From positions 57,184 to 121,183 of the forward strand of contig NZ_JANJGU010000012.1 of assembly GCF_024626525.1 (NCBI RefSeq): 64,000 bases of DNA. The letters run 5' to 3'. The position numbers were made by a program, and so were the translations under genes. Of the stretch, positions 36,557-46,131 are shown one piece after another. The notes under the pieces are model-generated. The model saw only the letters and a program-made list of their open reading frames with translations. It made no database searches and had not been told where the DNA came from. The DNA is from Lederbergia panacisoli. Its GTDB lineage: Bacteria > Bacillota > Bacilli > Bacillales > Bacillaceae_C. Position 1 is the stretch's first letter, and every line of letters begins with the position of its first letter.

Positions 36557-37894
36557 TTGAGAGCAGAAAACAGGTCTTTTTCAAGGCTATTTGTCTCGAT
36601 CTCGCTAATTTTAGTAATGGTGGTTATGAGCGCATGTTCCGGAAGCAGTAATAGTGGCAGCAACAGTGATAGTAACAGCGGCAGTAATAGTAGCAATGGC
36701 GATAGTAAAGAAGAAGTAACCCTTACGTGGTGGGTCCATCAAAGCCCAGCTTTTAATGAAGCGAACAAAGCTATGATTGAAGAATTTGAGGAAGAGCATC
36801 CAAATATTAAGATTAAAATGGAAATATTCCCATGGGATGCCATTATTCAAAAGCTTCGTGCGGCATTCGCTTCCAAAAACACACCAGATGTTGTACAAAT
36901 GTTTGGTTCCTGGGTGCCTGAGTATTCCAGCAATGGACATCTTCTGCCTGTTACAAACGAAGATTTGATAAACGACGTTTTCGATGTTGCTTTAGGATTC
37001 TATAAGCATGAAGACAAAGTGTATGGAATCCCTCGGGAATCTAGTATCGAAGCTGGTGCAATGCTTGTCTCCAAGGAAATGTTTGCTAATGCCGGGCTAG
37101 ATTATCCAAAAACATGGGAGGAATTAAAGGACGCAGCTCGTAAGTTGACTGTAAAAAACGGAAATAACATAGCGGTTAGAGGTTTCGACTTTATTTCTCG
37201 CGATTCGGTGAATTATCAGTTTTTGGCCATGATTCTTCAACAAGGAGGCGAATATTGGGACGGTGATAACAAGGTAAACTTCACCTCTCCAGAAGCCGTA
37301 AACGCGATGACTGAACTCGTTAACTTAGTTAAAGAAGACCAGGTTACTGATTTAAACTTACTTGATGTGCCTGGTGCAGAAACTTATATGACTTTCTTCA
37401 AAGGCGAATCGGCCATGACGATTATAGGGCCTTGGGCAATTCCTGCAGGGGCCGAGGAACTGAACGTTAGTGACGATAAATACGATTACGTTCCTTTGCC
37501 TTCATTTGATGCTGCGAATCCTGCATATTTTGCTGCCAAATCTGGTTGGGGCGAGGTCGTTTCTAGTTATACAAAACATCCTGACGAAGCGTGGACATTT
37601 GTTAACTTCATGGCTGAAAAAGAACGGTCTAAGCAATGGAACATCTCTACATTTACAGTTCCAGCTTTAAAGTCAGTAGCTCATGATGCTAATTTCCAAG
37701 AAGAAGTGCCTATTATGAAGACAGCCCTTGAGGCGCTAGAGCATGGTAAAACCATAGGAAGAATGAAAGATGATTCTTTCTGGTTTAAAACAGTCTTAGA
37801 CAATTTCCAGGCAATGGTTAGAGGGAATGTATCCGTGGAAGATGGACTTAAACAAATCGAGAATGAAATCAATCAAATGCTACAGAGCAAGTAA
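36557..37894 (+). CDS. Extracellular sugar-binding lipoprotein (family 1)
   Basis: A 445-aa MalE-type receptor. The signal peptide ends VVMSACSG (lipid-modified Cys), followed by a Ser/Asn/Gly-rich linker of about 35 residues that tethers it to the membrane. The ligand domain has typical signatures: VTLTWWVHQSP, PWDAIIQKLRAAFASKNTPDVVQ and MTIIGPWAIPAGAEEL. I use TTG at 36557, eight bases after AAAGGAG. It precedes two permease genes in the same operon as NagB and GH4, so it probably binds an amino-sugar oligosaccharide. Confidence 0.9.
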   Translation: MRAENRSFSRLFVSISLILVMVVMSACSGSSNSGSNSDSNSGSNSSNGDSKEEVTLTWWVHQSPAFNEANKAMIEEFEEEHPNIKIKMEIFPWDAIIQKLRAAFASKNTPDVVQMFGSWVPEYSSNGHLLPVTNEDLINDVFDVALGFYKHEDKVYGIPRESSIEAGAMLVSKEMFANAGLDYPKTWEELKDAARKLTVKNGNNIAVRGFDFISRDSVNYQFLAMILQQGGEYWDGDNKVNFTSPEAVNAMTELVNLVKEDQVTDLNLLDVPGAETYMTFFKGESAMTIIGPWAIPAGAEELNVSDDKYDYVPLPSFDAANPAYFAAKSGWGEVVSSYTKHPDEAWTFVNFMAEKERSKQWNISTFTVPALKSVAHDANFQEEVPIMKTALEALEHGKTIGRMKDDSFWFKTVLDNFQAMVRGNVSVEDGLKQIENEINQMLQSK

Positions 37895-37954
37895 ATTGAC
37901 ATTAATATCACGCGATGAAGGCTAGGATTGATTTGTGTTACGAGGAGGTAAACC

Positions 37955-38857
37955 ATGAATAAAAAAGGTTTATTATCTAGCCAAAAAATACATGAGAGAA
38001 GGTTTGTCTTCCTTTCACTTCTCCCAATCTTAACGTTATATATCATTTTTCAGATCATTCCCATTTTCGCCGGAACATGGTTAATGTTTTTTGACTATAC
38101 TCCGCTTAATGCGTCGTCTAATTTTATTGGTTTAGATAATTTCGTAAAGCTATTTCAAAATGAGATTTTCCGTGAAGCACTACTGAACACAACCATTTTT
38201 GTTCTAGTAGCAATACCTTTAAATATCATTTTCACCCTGTTCCTTGCTGTCTGTATCAATAAAGTGAGGCATCGCGGCTTAAAAAATACATTTCGCACCT
38301 TTTTCTTTTTGCCATGTATTGCCCCGTTGGCTGGATCAGCGATTGTATGGGCTTCGATCTTTAACCCGCAAGCAGGATTGTTAAACATGATATTAAACAA
38401 GCTTGGTTTTGAAGGGATTAATTGGTTAACAGATCCAAAAGTGGCCCTGATATCTATCATTATCATGACTCTGTGGGCAGATATTGGATATAATTTGATT
38501 ATTTTTATGGCAGGCTTGGACGCAATCCCCTCTTCTTTCTATGAAGCTGCGGAGCTTGATGGGGTTGGAAAATGGGGAGCTTTCCGCTATATCACATTGC
38601 CGCTCCTCAGTCGTACATCGCTATTTGTATTCATTATGACGACAATTGCCTATTTTCAAATGTTCGACCAGTTTCAAATCATGACAAGTGGTGGTCCAAT
38701 GAACTCAACTAGGGTCCTTTCCTTGGAAATATATGACCAGGCGTTCACTTATGCCAATATGGGATATGCTTCCGCAATGGCCTTCGTGTTGTTGATTATC
38801 ATCTTGGTGATTACCGTTATTCAGTTACGCGTAGGTCGCACGAATTGGGAATATTAA
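37955..38857 (+). CDS. ABC sugar permease (MalF-like)
   Basis: A 300-aa permease with six TM helices. The EAA loop is SSFYEAAELDGVGKWGAFRYITLPLL (about 195-220). It partners the permease at 39.0 kb and the binding protein just upstream. A strong ribosome site (GAGGAGG) precedes the ATG. There is no ATPase gene in the operon. A stable hairpin lies directly downstream, before the second permease. Confidence 0.9.
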   Translation: MNKKGLLSSQKIHERRFVFLSLLPILTLYIIFQIIPIFAGTWLMFFDYTPLNASSNFIGLDNFVKLFQNEIFREALLNTTIFVLVAIPLNIIFTLFLAVCINKVRHRGLKNTFRTFFFLPCIAPLAGSAIVWASIFNPQAGLLNMILNKLGFEGINWLTDPKVALISIIIMTLWADIGYNLIIFMAGLDAIPSSFYEAAELDGVGKWGAFRYITLPLLSRTSLFVFIMTTIAYFQMFDQFQIMTSGGPMNSTRVLSLEIYDQAFTYANMGYASAMAFVLLIIILVITVIQLRVGRTNWEY

Positions 38858-38880
38858 AGAAATATTTTTTTAAAAGATCA

Positions 38881-38917
38881 ATAAGGTGCTGTATGAGTAA
38901 ATAATACAGCACCTTAT
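38881..38917 (+). terminator. Hairpin between the two permease genes
   Basis: ATAAGGTGCTGTAT / ATACAGCACCTTAT is a perfect 14-bp stem with a nine-base loop. It lies 23 bases after the first permease stop and about 100 bases before the second start. The following ATTTTG is a weak U-tract, so it may be a partial terminator or an mRNA stabiliser. Confidence 0.75.
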
Positions 38918-39014
38918 ATTTTGAATATTCTTTATGAATCTAGAGCGAATTTTTAAGACAACTGGAAATTCTTCTAGAAAGAGCCCTTACGACTAATATA
39001 CAAGGGGGATTTCA

Positions 39015-39842
39015 ATGAGAAAGAAACTATCTGTAACCTATATTGTATTAATCATTTTCCTTTCAGTAGCATCGTTCATCATGTTTATGCCCTATTTGTG
39101 GATGGTGTTGTCATCTTTAAAAAGCAATATGGAGATTATTCAAAGTAAACCATCGCTGTTACCAGCAAACCCTACTTTTTCCGGTTATGAGAAAGTAATC
39201 AACGATGCTCCATTTATTCGCTGGTTCTTTAACAGTTTGTATGCAGCTGTATTAGTCTGTTTAGGGACGTTATTTTCCAGTGCGTTGGCAGGATATGTTT
39301 TTGCTAGTTTTCGATTTCGAGGGAAGCGGATTATCTTTGTTGCCATCCTGGCTACGATGATGATTCCATTTCAAATTATTATGATACCCACCTATCTAAT
39401 CATCTCGAAACTTAACCTAATCAATAATATCCATGCCATAATCATTCCTTATTTAACAAGCGCATTCGGGATATTTTTATGCAAACAGTTTATTGAAGGG
39501 ATTCCGCGCGACATTATCGAGTCAGCTAGAGTGGATGGCGCATCGGAGTTTCGGACTTTTCGTTCGCTCATTATTCCGCAGATCACACCGGTTTTGTCGG
39601 CACTAGGAATTTTTACTTTTATGAGCTCATGGAACAATTACATTTGGCCCCTAATTGTATTAAATGAGGAGACTAAAATGACAGTACCACTAGCTTTGGT
39701 CTTTTTTAACAGCCAAAACACAACAAACTTTAACGTAGTCATGTCTGCCGCTGTGTTAATCATGGTACCCGTGTTTATCGTTTTCCTCATCTTCCAGCGT
39801 CGCTTTGTTGAAGGATTAGTGATGACGGGGATAAAGGGATGA
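39015..39842 (+). CDS. ABC sugar permease (MalG-like)
   Basis: A 275-aa permease with six TM helices. The EAA loop is RDIIESARVDGASEFRTFRSLIIPQI (about 175-200) and it ends RFVEGLVMTGIKG, typical of MalG-like subunits. It completes the importer with the MalF-like permease and the lipoprotein upstream, though 157 bases and a hairpin intervene. AAGGGGG precedes its ATG. No terminator is obvious after it. Confidence 0.9.
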   Translation: MRKKLSVTYIVLIIFLSVASFIMFMPYLWMVLSSLKSNMEIIQSKPSLLPANPTFSGYEKVINDAPFIRWFFNSLYAAVLVCLGTLFSSALAGYVFASFRFRGKRIIFVAILATMMIPFQIIMIPTYLIISKLNLINNIHAIIIPYLTSAFGIFLCKQFIEGIPRDIIESARVDGASEFRTFRSLIIPQITPVLSALGIFTFMSSWNNYIWPLIVLNEETKMTVPLALVFFNSQNTTNFNVVMSAAVLIMVPVFIVFLIFQRRFVEGLVMTGIKG

Positions 39843-40390
39843 GGGAAAGGTCGGTTCTTCTTACTTTATTCATCTGCATTAATGGAATGTATTAAATAGA
39901 AGATAGTTTAATTAAAAGCTTTTAAAATCTATGCTCAAAAAAGCAAAAACAACAGATTGACCAATATCCGTTTGGTTACATCTTTCTAATTGGTATCGAG
40001 TTATTACAAAATGAATTTTATATTCTCAAATATGATTGGTGCTAGATTGCGGAAATGAACGTTATAAAGGAAATATTGTATATGTGCCAGGTTCTTAAAA
40101 ACTTTCTTATTCTTATTGGAACCTGGCACCATAACCTTATTATGTATGACTATTAATCCCCCACCAAATTAATTGCACATGTTTGCAAATAATGTTTTCC
40201 CTCTAAACCCCTGACTACTATGATAAAAAAATCAATTGAATTACTCTGACCACATTACTCACATTTCTGAATGTATCTCAAAGTTCGAATGTACTACCTT
40301 TTTTCGTTTTCAAACTAAAGAAAGTGCCGCAAAAGTTATAGCAAACCCGCAACACCAATAAGTCTTTATAAGATTGCTATTTTTATTAAA
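39843..40390. other. Gene-free interval with a GTGCCAGG-type hairpin
   Basis: This AT-rich stretch contains no supported gene. A hairpin with arms GTGCCAGGTTC (40084-40094) and GAACCTGGCAC (40119-40129) is a variant of the dispersed palindrome and could terminate the operon upstream. Confidence 0.6.
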
Positions 40391-40669
40391 AAAATAAGCA
40401 CGTTAATTTCGAATCACCTATAACAGGTTTCTGGAATAACGTGCTCACTTAGGGGAAACTAAGTTCTTTACGTTCCTCCTTAATTTCAACATCTTCCTCA
40501 CTAACATCAGTTGGCGTGTTCCCCGGTTCTTGTGGTTTAATAGGATCTTGTTCAACTGGTTCATCTAATCCTGGTGGTTTAGTTGCTTCTGGTGGTTTTG
40601 GCTCCTTTGGCTCTTCAACTTTTGGCTTATCGCTCTTAGGTTTTTCTGTTTTTCCTTTATTATCTGTGT
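40391..40669 (-). pseudogene. Truncated copy of the Pro/Lys-rich membrane protein gene (3' part) with its terminator
   Basis: This segment is clearly homologous, same orientation, to 54231-54530. Both contain the terminator (AGCACGTTA ... TAACGTGCT), CTAAGTTCTTTACG and the repeated Glu-Pro-Lys-Pro codons (GGCTCCTTTGGCTCTTC). Only the last third of the gene is present and the reading frame near the end differs. Homology stops at TTATTATCTGTG, where a group II intron fragment begins. It is a relic, not a working gene. Confidence 0.85.
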
Positions 40670-40675
40670 ACTTAT

Positions 40676-40818
40676 CCTTATATGAGTAGGTGATCCCCAG
40701 ACGGGAGGTTTGCCGCTAGCTTCCTTCAGATTCCACTTCACTATGGATACCCTTAACTACTACTTCTGACATCGCAGTTCGGAACTTTCACCCTATAAAT
40801 ACCCACTGATAGGCACAC
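40676..40818 (-). mobile_element. Group IIC intron, 5' fragment (domain I)
   Basis: Read on the minus strand from 40818, the segment starts GTGTGCC and continues TAGGGTGAAAGTTCCGAACTG, then AGAAGTAGTAGTTA, GGAATCTGAAGGAAGC and GGCAAACCT. These match, in order, the conserved domain I segments of the Oceanobacillus iheyensis group IIC intron as I remember it. Only about 143 bases remain, with no reverse transcriptase and no domain V. It lies directly after a terminator stem, the insertion preference of IIC introns. Confidence 0.75.
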
Positions 40819-40823
40819 ATGCT

Positions 40824-40857
40824 AATTCCCCGCTCTTATAATAAGAAACGGGGAATT
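40824..40857. terminator. Terminator stem at the end of the sulfatase operon
   Basis: AATTCCCCG / CGGGGAATT is a 9-bp stem about 70 bases beyond the sulfatase stop. On the minus strand the expected U-tract is replaced by AGCAT and the intron fragment. Confidence 0.75.
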
Positions 40858-40926
40858 TTCAATATAATTATTAAATCCAATATTTATTTAATGAGGCTCT
40901 ACGTATAGCTATTTGTATTTAGATCC

Positions 40927-42405
40927 TTACATTGATAATACTTTTGCATATAGTCCTAGTCTTTTATATTGTTCTTCTGGGGCATCGCTTTCCTTCATTA
41001 GTCGGACTAGATGATTAATCATGTATTCTTCTTTTTCTTCGTCATCAATCGGATCATTTTGATGTGGATCTTCTTTTAAATCAAAGAGCATTGTTTCCAG
41101 TTGTTTCGGTATCTGCTCCCAACTACCTTTAATTTTTAATGGCTTGATTCCTTTTGTAAATGAAAATGGTTCAGCCAGTTCTGCAGTAGCTAGTTCTTTT
41201 ATATCAAATAATTTTCTCATATGAGAAGGCATTAAAGTGTAATTATATAATGGTTCATTATTAATAGATTCGGGAGCACGCATATATACGTGTTTACCGT
41301 CTGTACAATTTACATGTCCTCCGTGAATTCCAAATAATGCTGCTTCCCTTACAGGTTTGTCATTATCAATAACCTCTTTTAAAGGAGAGCCTTGCATATC
41401 TTTAGGTATTTCAACTCCAAAGTACTCCAATAATGTAGGAGCCATATCAATCATTTGTACAAGACTGTTTCTCCTTTCACCTGCTTTTCCAATCCGAGGG
41501 TCCCATACGAATAAAGGCGGATGGGCAACTTCATTATAAAACGGTTGGACACATTTAGCCCATTGATCATGCTCACCTAACAAGAAACCGTGATCAGTGT
41601 TAACAATTAACATCGTATCTTCCCATAAATTTAGCTCATCCATCAAATCTAATAATTTTCCTAAATATGCGTCACACATACTTAGTAATGCTGCATATTC
41701 ATAACGGACATGGTCAATCTCCTCTTTTGTTTCACTAACAGGACCGTAACTAGGCCAATCAAAATGTTTTCCATCGTATTCATGTGGGTATAAATCTCGA
41801 TATTTTTGTGGTGCCATAAACGGTTCATGAGGGTCAAAAGTTTCAATTTGTAAAAACCAGTTATCTTCTTTATAATTTGTTTTGATAAATTCCATCCCTA
41901 ATTGAAATGTTTGAACCTGTGGATAATCTTTTTCTTCCTTAATATATCCTCTATTAACCCAATCCTGACGAACCAATGGATTGTACTTCATCCCAATAGA
42001 TGGTGGAACATTAGGCTCATTTACAGATCCTTTCCAATTGTCGCCTTCCTGTCCGCGAACAAATTCAAAAGTATTGTATCGTTGATGGTATGTAGCTCCT
42101 CCATCCTCCCAGTAGTGACAGTGGTCTGTAACCATATGGGTGTACACACCATTATTTTTTAAAATTTCTGGCATAGAATTATCAAATGGCTCAATTGGTC
42201 CCCAGCTTCTATGTAAGAAATTATATCTTCCAGTATGCAAATCCCTTCTTGCCGGCATACATGGCATACTCCCTACATAATAGTTGTCAAAGGTTACTGA
42301 TCTTTCAGCTAGCCTTTTAAAGTTAGGTGCGTGTGTCCAGTCGCATCCATAAGGCGGTAACATATGACGATTTAAAGTATCAAACATACACATGATTGCT
42401 TTCAT
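40927..42405 (-). CDS. Sulfatase (arylsulfatase/alkaline-phosphatase superfamily)
   Basis: A 492-aa sulfatase with no signal peptide. The formylglycine signature is C49-M-P-A-R53 followed by LHTGR, so maturation of Cys49 is expected. Metal-site motifs include the N-terminal FDTLNRH and LIVNTDHGFLLGEHDQWAKC with Asp/His ligands. It removes sulfate esters from a small sulfated saccharide in the cytoplasm, in line with the importer encoded upstream. The second sulfatase precedes it by 27 bases. No maturation enzyme (anSME) gene is in the window. Confidence 0.9.
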   Translation of the reverse strand: MKAIMCMFDTLNRHMLPPYGCDWTHAPNFKRLAERSVTFDNYYVGSMPCMPARRDLHTGRYNFLHRSWGPIEPFDNSMPEILKNNGVYTHMVTDHCHYWEDGGATYHQRYNTFEFVRGQEGDNWKGSVNEPNVPPSIGMKYNPLVRQDWVNRGYIKEEKDYPQVQTFQLGMEFIKTNYKEDNWFLQIETFDPHEPFMAPQKYRDLYPHEYDGKHFDWPSYGPVSETKEEIDHVRYEYAALLSMCDAYLGKLLDLMDELNLWEDTMLIVNTDHGFLLGEHDQWAKCVQPFYNEVAHPPLFVWDPRIGKAGERRNSLVQMIDMAPTLLEYFGVEIPKDMQGSPLKEVIDNDKPVREAALFGIHGGHVNCTDGKHVYMRAPESINNEPLYNYTLMPSHMRKLFDIKELATAELAEPFSFTKGIKPLKIKGSWEQIPKQLETMLFDLKEDPHQNDPIDDEEKEEYMINHLVRLMKESDAPEEQYKRLGLYAKVLSM

Positions 42406-42432
42406 TTTTATACATGGCCCCTTTATTATTTT

Positions 42433-43938
42433 TTATGCATAAGTATATCTATGTGCTCTCATCTCGGTTGACTCTATCTCATCCAAAAGATTCATTAGTA
42501 AATTTTGCTTAATCTCTTGGTATGACGAATCATGATAAAGATTTTTAAGTTCTCCTGGATCATCTTGCAAATCGTATAATTCACCATACGATTCACCTGA
42601 ATAGTAAGTCAATTTATATCGGGCAGTAATGATTGTTTTTAGTCGCAACTTTTGTGGTTCATCAACATATTCAATAAGCGCACGTTCCCTATGTTCTTGT
42701 AAATTTCCTATCCACACTTGGGAACAATCCAATCCGTTCCATTCATTTGGAATTGGTATTTCACATAATGAAAGGAGGGAAGGGGCAATATCTACTAAAC
42801 TGTTAATTGAGTTTATTTTTTTACCAGCCGGTAAATGATTCTTCCATTGTATTAATAGGGGCACATTTACTAATTGTTCATAGTGGAACGGTCCTTTCAT
42901 CCATATACCGTGATCCCCAAGTAATTCCCCATGGTCAGATGTAAATACAACGATTGTGTTTTCTGATAACCCTAGATTATCAAGTGTCAAAAGAATTTCA
43001 CCCATTGCTTCATCGACCATCTCAACCATTTTATAGTAATATGCCTTTCCAAGCTTAGCATCTTGATCCTCAATATTTCTATAATCAAATCCACTTGCTT
43101 GTCCTGACATCCAAAAGTTCCCTTTTAAAGCATCATCATTCCATCTTCCCTCTCTTACGGATTGGAAATGAGGAGGTTTATCATCCAATTCCCCTTCATT
43201 ATATTTAGGTAAAGGGATTTTTTCGGGTTGGATTTCCTCAACTCTTTCCTTAGGAACAGCATGGGGATGATGCGGGTCCTGAAAGCCTATGCTTAGGAAA
43301 AAAGGATTCTTTTCATTAATACTGTCTTTTAAAAATTCCTTAGTTCGTTCTACTATCCAACTATTATTATGAAGTTCCATTGGTAAATCCCAATCATAGG
43401 CTTCTCCCCCAAAAGACCTCTTAGCTTTACGTACACTCTCATATTCGGTTTTTCCTGATTTATCTTTAACCCATAATCCATAATGTCCTTTAACCCCGCC
43501 TAATGTATGGGCAACAGTCAGTTCTACTTGGTCAAAACCATAATATGGGCCATGGAAGCTTCTGAAATGATTCTCCCAATCCGAGTCTGGTTCTTTAGAA
43601 TTTTCCGATGTACTATTATAAGCGTTAAAATGGGCTTTCCCTATTAAATGAGTTTTATATCCACTTTCTTGGAAACATTCAGACAGAAATGGTTGAACCT
43701 TAGGTACATTCATACCAATATTCCATGCACCATGTTCACTGGCATAGCTTCCGGTATATATTGTGGCCCGGCTTGGCGTACATACTGGGCTGGTACAATA
43801 TGCCCTGTTAAACAATATACCCTGTTCAGCCATTTTATCTAAGTTAGGTGTGGTTACAAAATCTGATCCATAACACCCCAACGAATCTTTTCTTTGCTGA
43901 TCTGTTGTAATCAAAATTACATTGGGCTTAGGTTGCAT
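42433..43938 (-). CDS. Sulfatase, choline-sulfatase/glycan-sulfatase-like
   Basis: A 501-aa cytoplasmic sulfatase. It starts NVILITTDQQRKDSLGCYGS, the typical first metal site, with C53-T-P-S-R57 in TSPVCTPSRATIYTGSY. The second metal site is VVFTSDHGELLGDHGIWMKG. It is about 20-25% similar by eye to its downstream partner, so the two probably attack different positions of the same sulfated sugar. GAGGAGG precedes the ATG. It follows the importer permeases by 207 bases on the same strand. Confidence 0.92.
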   Translation of the reverse strand: MQPKPNVILITTDQQRKDSLGCYGSDFVTTPNLDKMAEQGILFNRAYCTSPVCTPSRATIYTGSYASEHGAWNIGMNVPKVQPFLSECFQESGYKTHLIGKAHFNAYNSTSENSKEPDSDWENHFRSFHGPYYGFDQVELTVAHTLGGVKGHYGLWVKDKSGKTEYESVRKAKRSFGGEAYDWDLPMELHNNSWIVERTKEFLKDSINEKNPFFLSIGFQDPHHPHAVPKERVEEIQPEKIPLPKYNEGELDDKPPHFQSVREGRWNDDALKGNFWMSGQASGFDYRNIEDQDAKLGKAYYYKMVEMVDEAMGEILLTLDNLGLSENTIVVFTSDHGELLGDHGIWMKGPFHYEQLVNVPLLIQWKNHLPAGKKINSINSLVDIAPSLLSLCEIPIPNEWNGLDCSQVWIGNLQEHRERALIEYVDEPQKLRLKTIITARYKLTYYSGESYGELYDLQDDPGELKNLYHDSSYQEIKQNLLMNLLDEIESTEMRAHRYTYA

Positions 43939-44144
43939 TTTAAGCCTCCTCGTATATTAATTGTAATAGCACTTCCAAAGGAGTTTTCCAGTTATTTCGG
44001 ATTCTCTTTAATAATACTCGTATCTCCAGCGTACTTGATACTTGATTGGTAAAGGTCCACTTATACTTTTCTATAAAGATTAATTAAATACACAACAATG
44101 CTTTGAGTATTTTTTTAACCAATTTTAATTAGCACTAAAATTGC

Positions 44145-45011
44145 TTATCCTTTTACTGCTGATGATAATAAGCTTTGAACAAAATGCTTTTGGAAGACAA
44201 AAAACATAATAATTAGTGGAATAGAAATAATAAGCGTTGATCCCATTAATAAATTATATTGAATATTGAATTCACCTTGGAAAACCTTTAAACCAAGTTG
44301 AACTGTTCTCATCGCTGGACTATTTGTATAAATTAATGGATTAAAAAAGTCATTCCATACATGGACTGTTTTTAATATTCCAAATGCAGCAATTAAAGGG
44401 CCGCTTAACGGTAAATAAATTCTAATAAAAGTACCGAAATATCCTGTACCATCTATATAAGCAGCCTCATCCAATTCCTTCGGAAATGATTGAAAAAATT
44501 GTCGCGCCAGAAAGACTCCAACTGGTGCTGCTAATTGCGGAATAATTAAAGCATAATACGTGTCAAGCCAGCCCGTTCCTCCACTTCCTAAAATATTATT
44601 CCCGCCAAAAAAAGGAATACTTTTCATAATAATAAATTGGGGAATGATTGTTACCTGGGGAGGGACCATTAATCCAAGTAATAATAAAATAAATATGATA
44701 TCTCTTCCTTTAAATTGAAGGCGTGCAAATGTATATCCTGCTAGTAAACTAACTAAAATACTTCCTCCTACTGCAAATAGAGTGATGATAATGGAGTTTT
44801 TAAAATATGTCCCCCAATGAGTTGCCTGCATAGCTAATATATAGTTTTCAAATTTCCATTCTTTCGGGAAAAACGATGCACTTCTCGTAACAAATTCCGC
44901 ATCACCTTTTAAGGAGGTAAATATAATTACAAACAAAGGTAATGCCATAATTACTGAAAAAAGCGTTAGGACAATATATGCGATTATTTTATTGCGCTTT
45001 TCATGTTTCAT
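44145..45011 (-). CDS. ABC sugar permease (MalG-like)
   Basis: A 288-aa permease with six TM helices. The EAA loop reads PKELDEAAYIDGTGYFGTFIRIYLPLSGP, and it ends KHFVQSLLSSAVKG. I start at the ATG at 45011, with AGGAGG nine bases upstream. A longer in-frame version would overlap the previous gene and lacks a ribosome site. It pairs with the permease encoded 17 bases upstream in the sulfatase operon. No ATPase is encoded nearby. Confidence 0.9.
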   Translation of the reverse strand: MKHEKRNKIIAYIVLTLFSVIMALPLFVIIFTSLKGDAEFVTRSASFFPKEWKFENYILAMQATHWGTYFKNSIIITLFAVGGSILVSLLAGYTFARLQFKGRDIIFILLLLGLMVPPQVTIIPQFIIMKSIPFFGGNNILGSGGTGWLDTYYALIIPQLAAPVGVFLARQFFQSFPKELDEAAYIDGTGYFGTFIRIYLPLSGPLIAAFGILKTVHVWNDFFNPLIYTNSPAMRTVQLGLKVFQGEFNIQYNLLMGSTLIISIPLIIMFFVFQKHFVQSLLSSAVKG

Positions 45012-45028
45012 TTGTAGTTTCCTCCTAA

Positions 45029-45898
45029 TTATGAATCGCTTTCCTTTGGATTTAACCAATAATTTATTAATGTAAATACAAGTGTAATTATAAGTAAAGC
45101 AATAGACATTGAGGAAGCGTATCCCATATTGAAGGTTTCAAATCCAGTCTTAACAATTTCGTTTACAATAGTTGTTGTTGCATTTGCAGGTCCTCCACCT
45201 GTCATAATATAAACGATGTCGAAAACTTGGAAAGAGGTAATTGTGTTCATAATAAATAGAAAGAAAGTAATCGGTCTTAATAGTGGTACTGTAATAGATA
45301 AAAATTTTCTTACAGTATTTGCACCATCTATACTTGCCGCCTCATATAACTCCTGAGAAATCCCCTGTAAACCTGCCGTATATATAATCATCGAAAAGCC
45401 AATAGCCATCCAAATTCCAATTATAATAATAGCCGGCAACGCAGTTTCCGGATTTCTTAGCCAGTGTTTTCCTGTACCACCAAATGCCTTTAATACTAGA
45501 TTAACTGGTCCATTTTGTGGATCATATATCCACAACCAAGTCATCGCTACCGCCACGCCTGACATTACCCCTGGCAAATATATAATTGCTCTGAAAATAC
45601 TTGAACCTTTTATCTTTGTATTTAAAAACGTTGCTACTAAAAGGCCTATTATCATACTTGGAATAACAGTAAAAATCCAAAAAAGTCCAGTATTACGTAG
45701 AGCAGCTTTAAATTTAATATCGTTAAATAATTTTTCGAAGTTATCAAAACCAATCCAATTTCCCGGATTCATGGGGGTGTAATTGGTAAAACTAAGATAA
45801 AAAACCCATATTAAAGGAATCAAAATAAATATCCCATATACTATTAAATAGGGACTGATCATCAAATAGGGTAATGTTTTATTCCATTTACTGTTCAT
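45029..45898 (-). CDS. ABC sugar permease (MalF-like)
   Basis: A 289-aa permease with six TM helices. The EAA loop is QELYEAASIDGANTVRKFLSITVPLL (about 190-215). It forms the membrane channel with the MalG-like subunit for a sulfated or related saccharide. It lies 233 bases downstream of the binding-protein gene, with a hairpin in the gap. Confidence 0.9.
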   Translation of the reverse strand: MNSKWNKTLPYLMISPYLIVYGIFILIPLIWVFYLSFTNYTPMNPGNWIGFDNFEKLFNDIKFKAALRNTGLFWIFTVIPSMIIGLLVATFLNTKIKGSSIFRAIIYLPGVMSGVAVAMTWLWIYDPQNGPVNLVLKAFGGTGKHWLRNPETALPAIIIIGIWMAIGFSMIIYTAGLQGISQELYEAASIDGANTVRKFLSITVPLLRPITFFLFIMNTITSFQVFDIVYIMTGGGPANATTTIVNEIVKTGFETFNMGYASSMSIALLIITLVFTLINYWLNPKESDS

Positions 45899-46082
45899 AG
45901 TGATCCTCCGTTATTACCGTAGTGCTACCTGGTATTCTTTAAATCCGCTTTAAAAATCATTAATCCTATTAATTTCCGTTTACTAAACAATCTTCCTCTT
46001 TAATTAACTGGTAAGAACGGATAATACTCTTATAAAATACTTCAATTAATTATTAGTAAAAGAATGATATTTTAATTTTATG

Positions 46083-46120
46083 TATAAGCCCTGCTATATT
46101 TATAATATAGAGGGCTTATA
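46083..46120 (-). terminator. Hairpin after the binding-protein gene
   Basis: TATAAGCCCT / AGGGCTTATA forms a perfect 10-bp stem with an AT-rich loop, 12 bases after the binding-protein stop and ahead of the permeases. The likely effect is more receptor than permease mRNA. Confidence 0.75.
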
Positions 46121-46131
46121 GGAGGTTAACT

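Noticed and set aside
40084..40129. Full member of the GTGCCAGGCAC family
   Set aside because: Only the outer GTGCCAGG is shared; the inner arm and centre differ, so it is listed as a related hairpin only.
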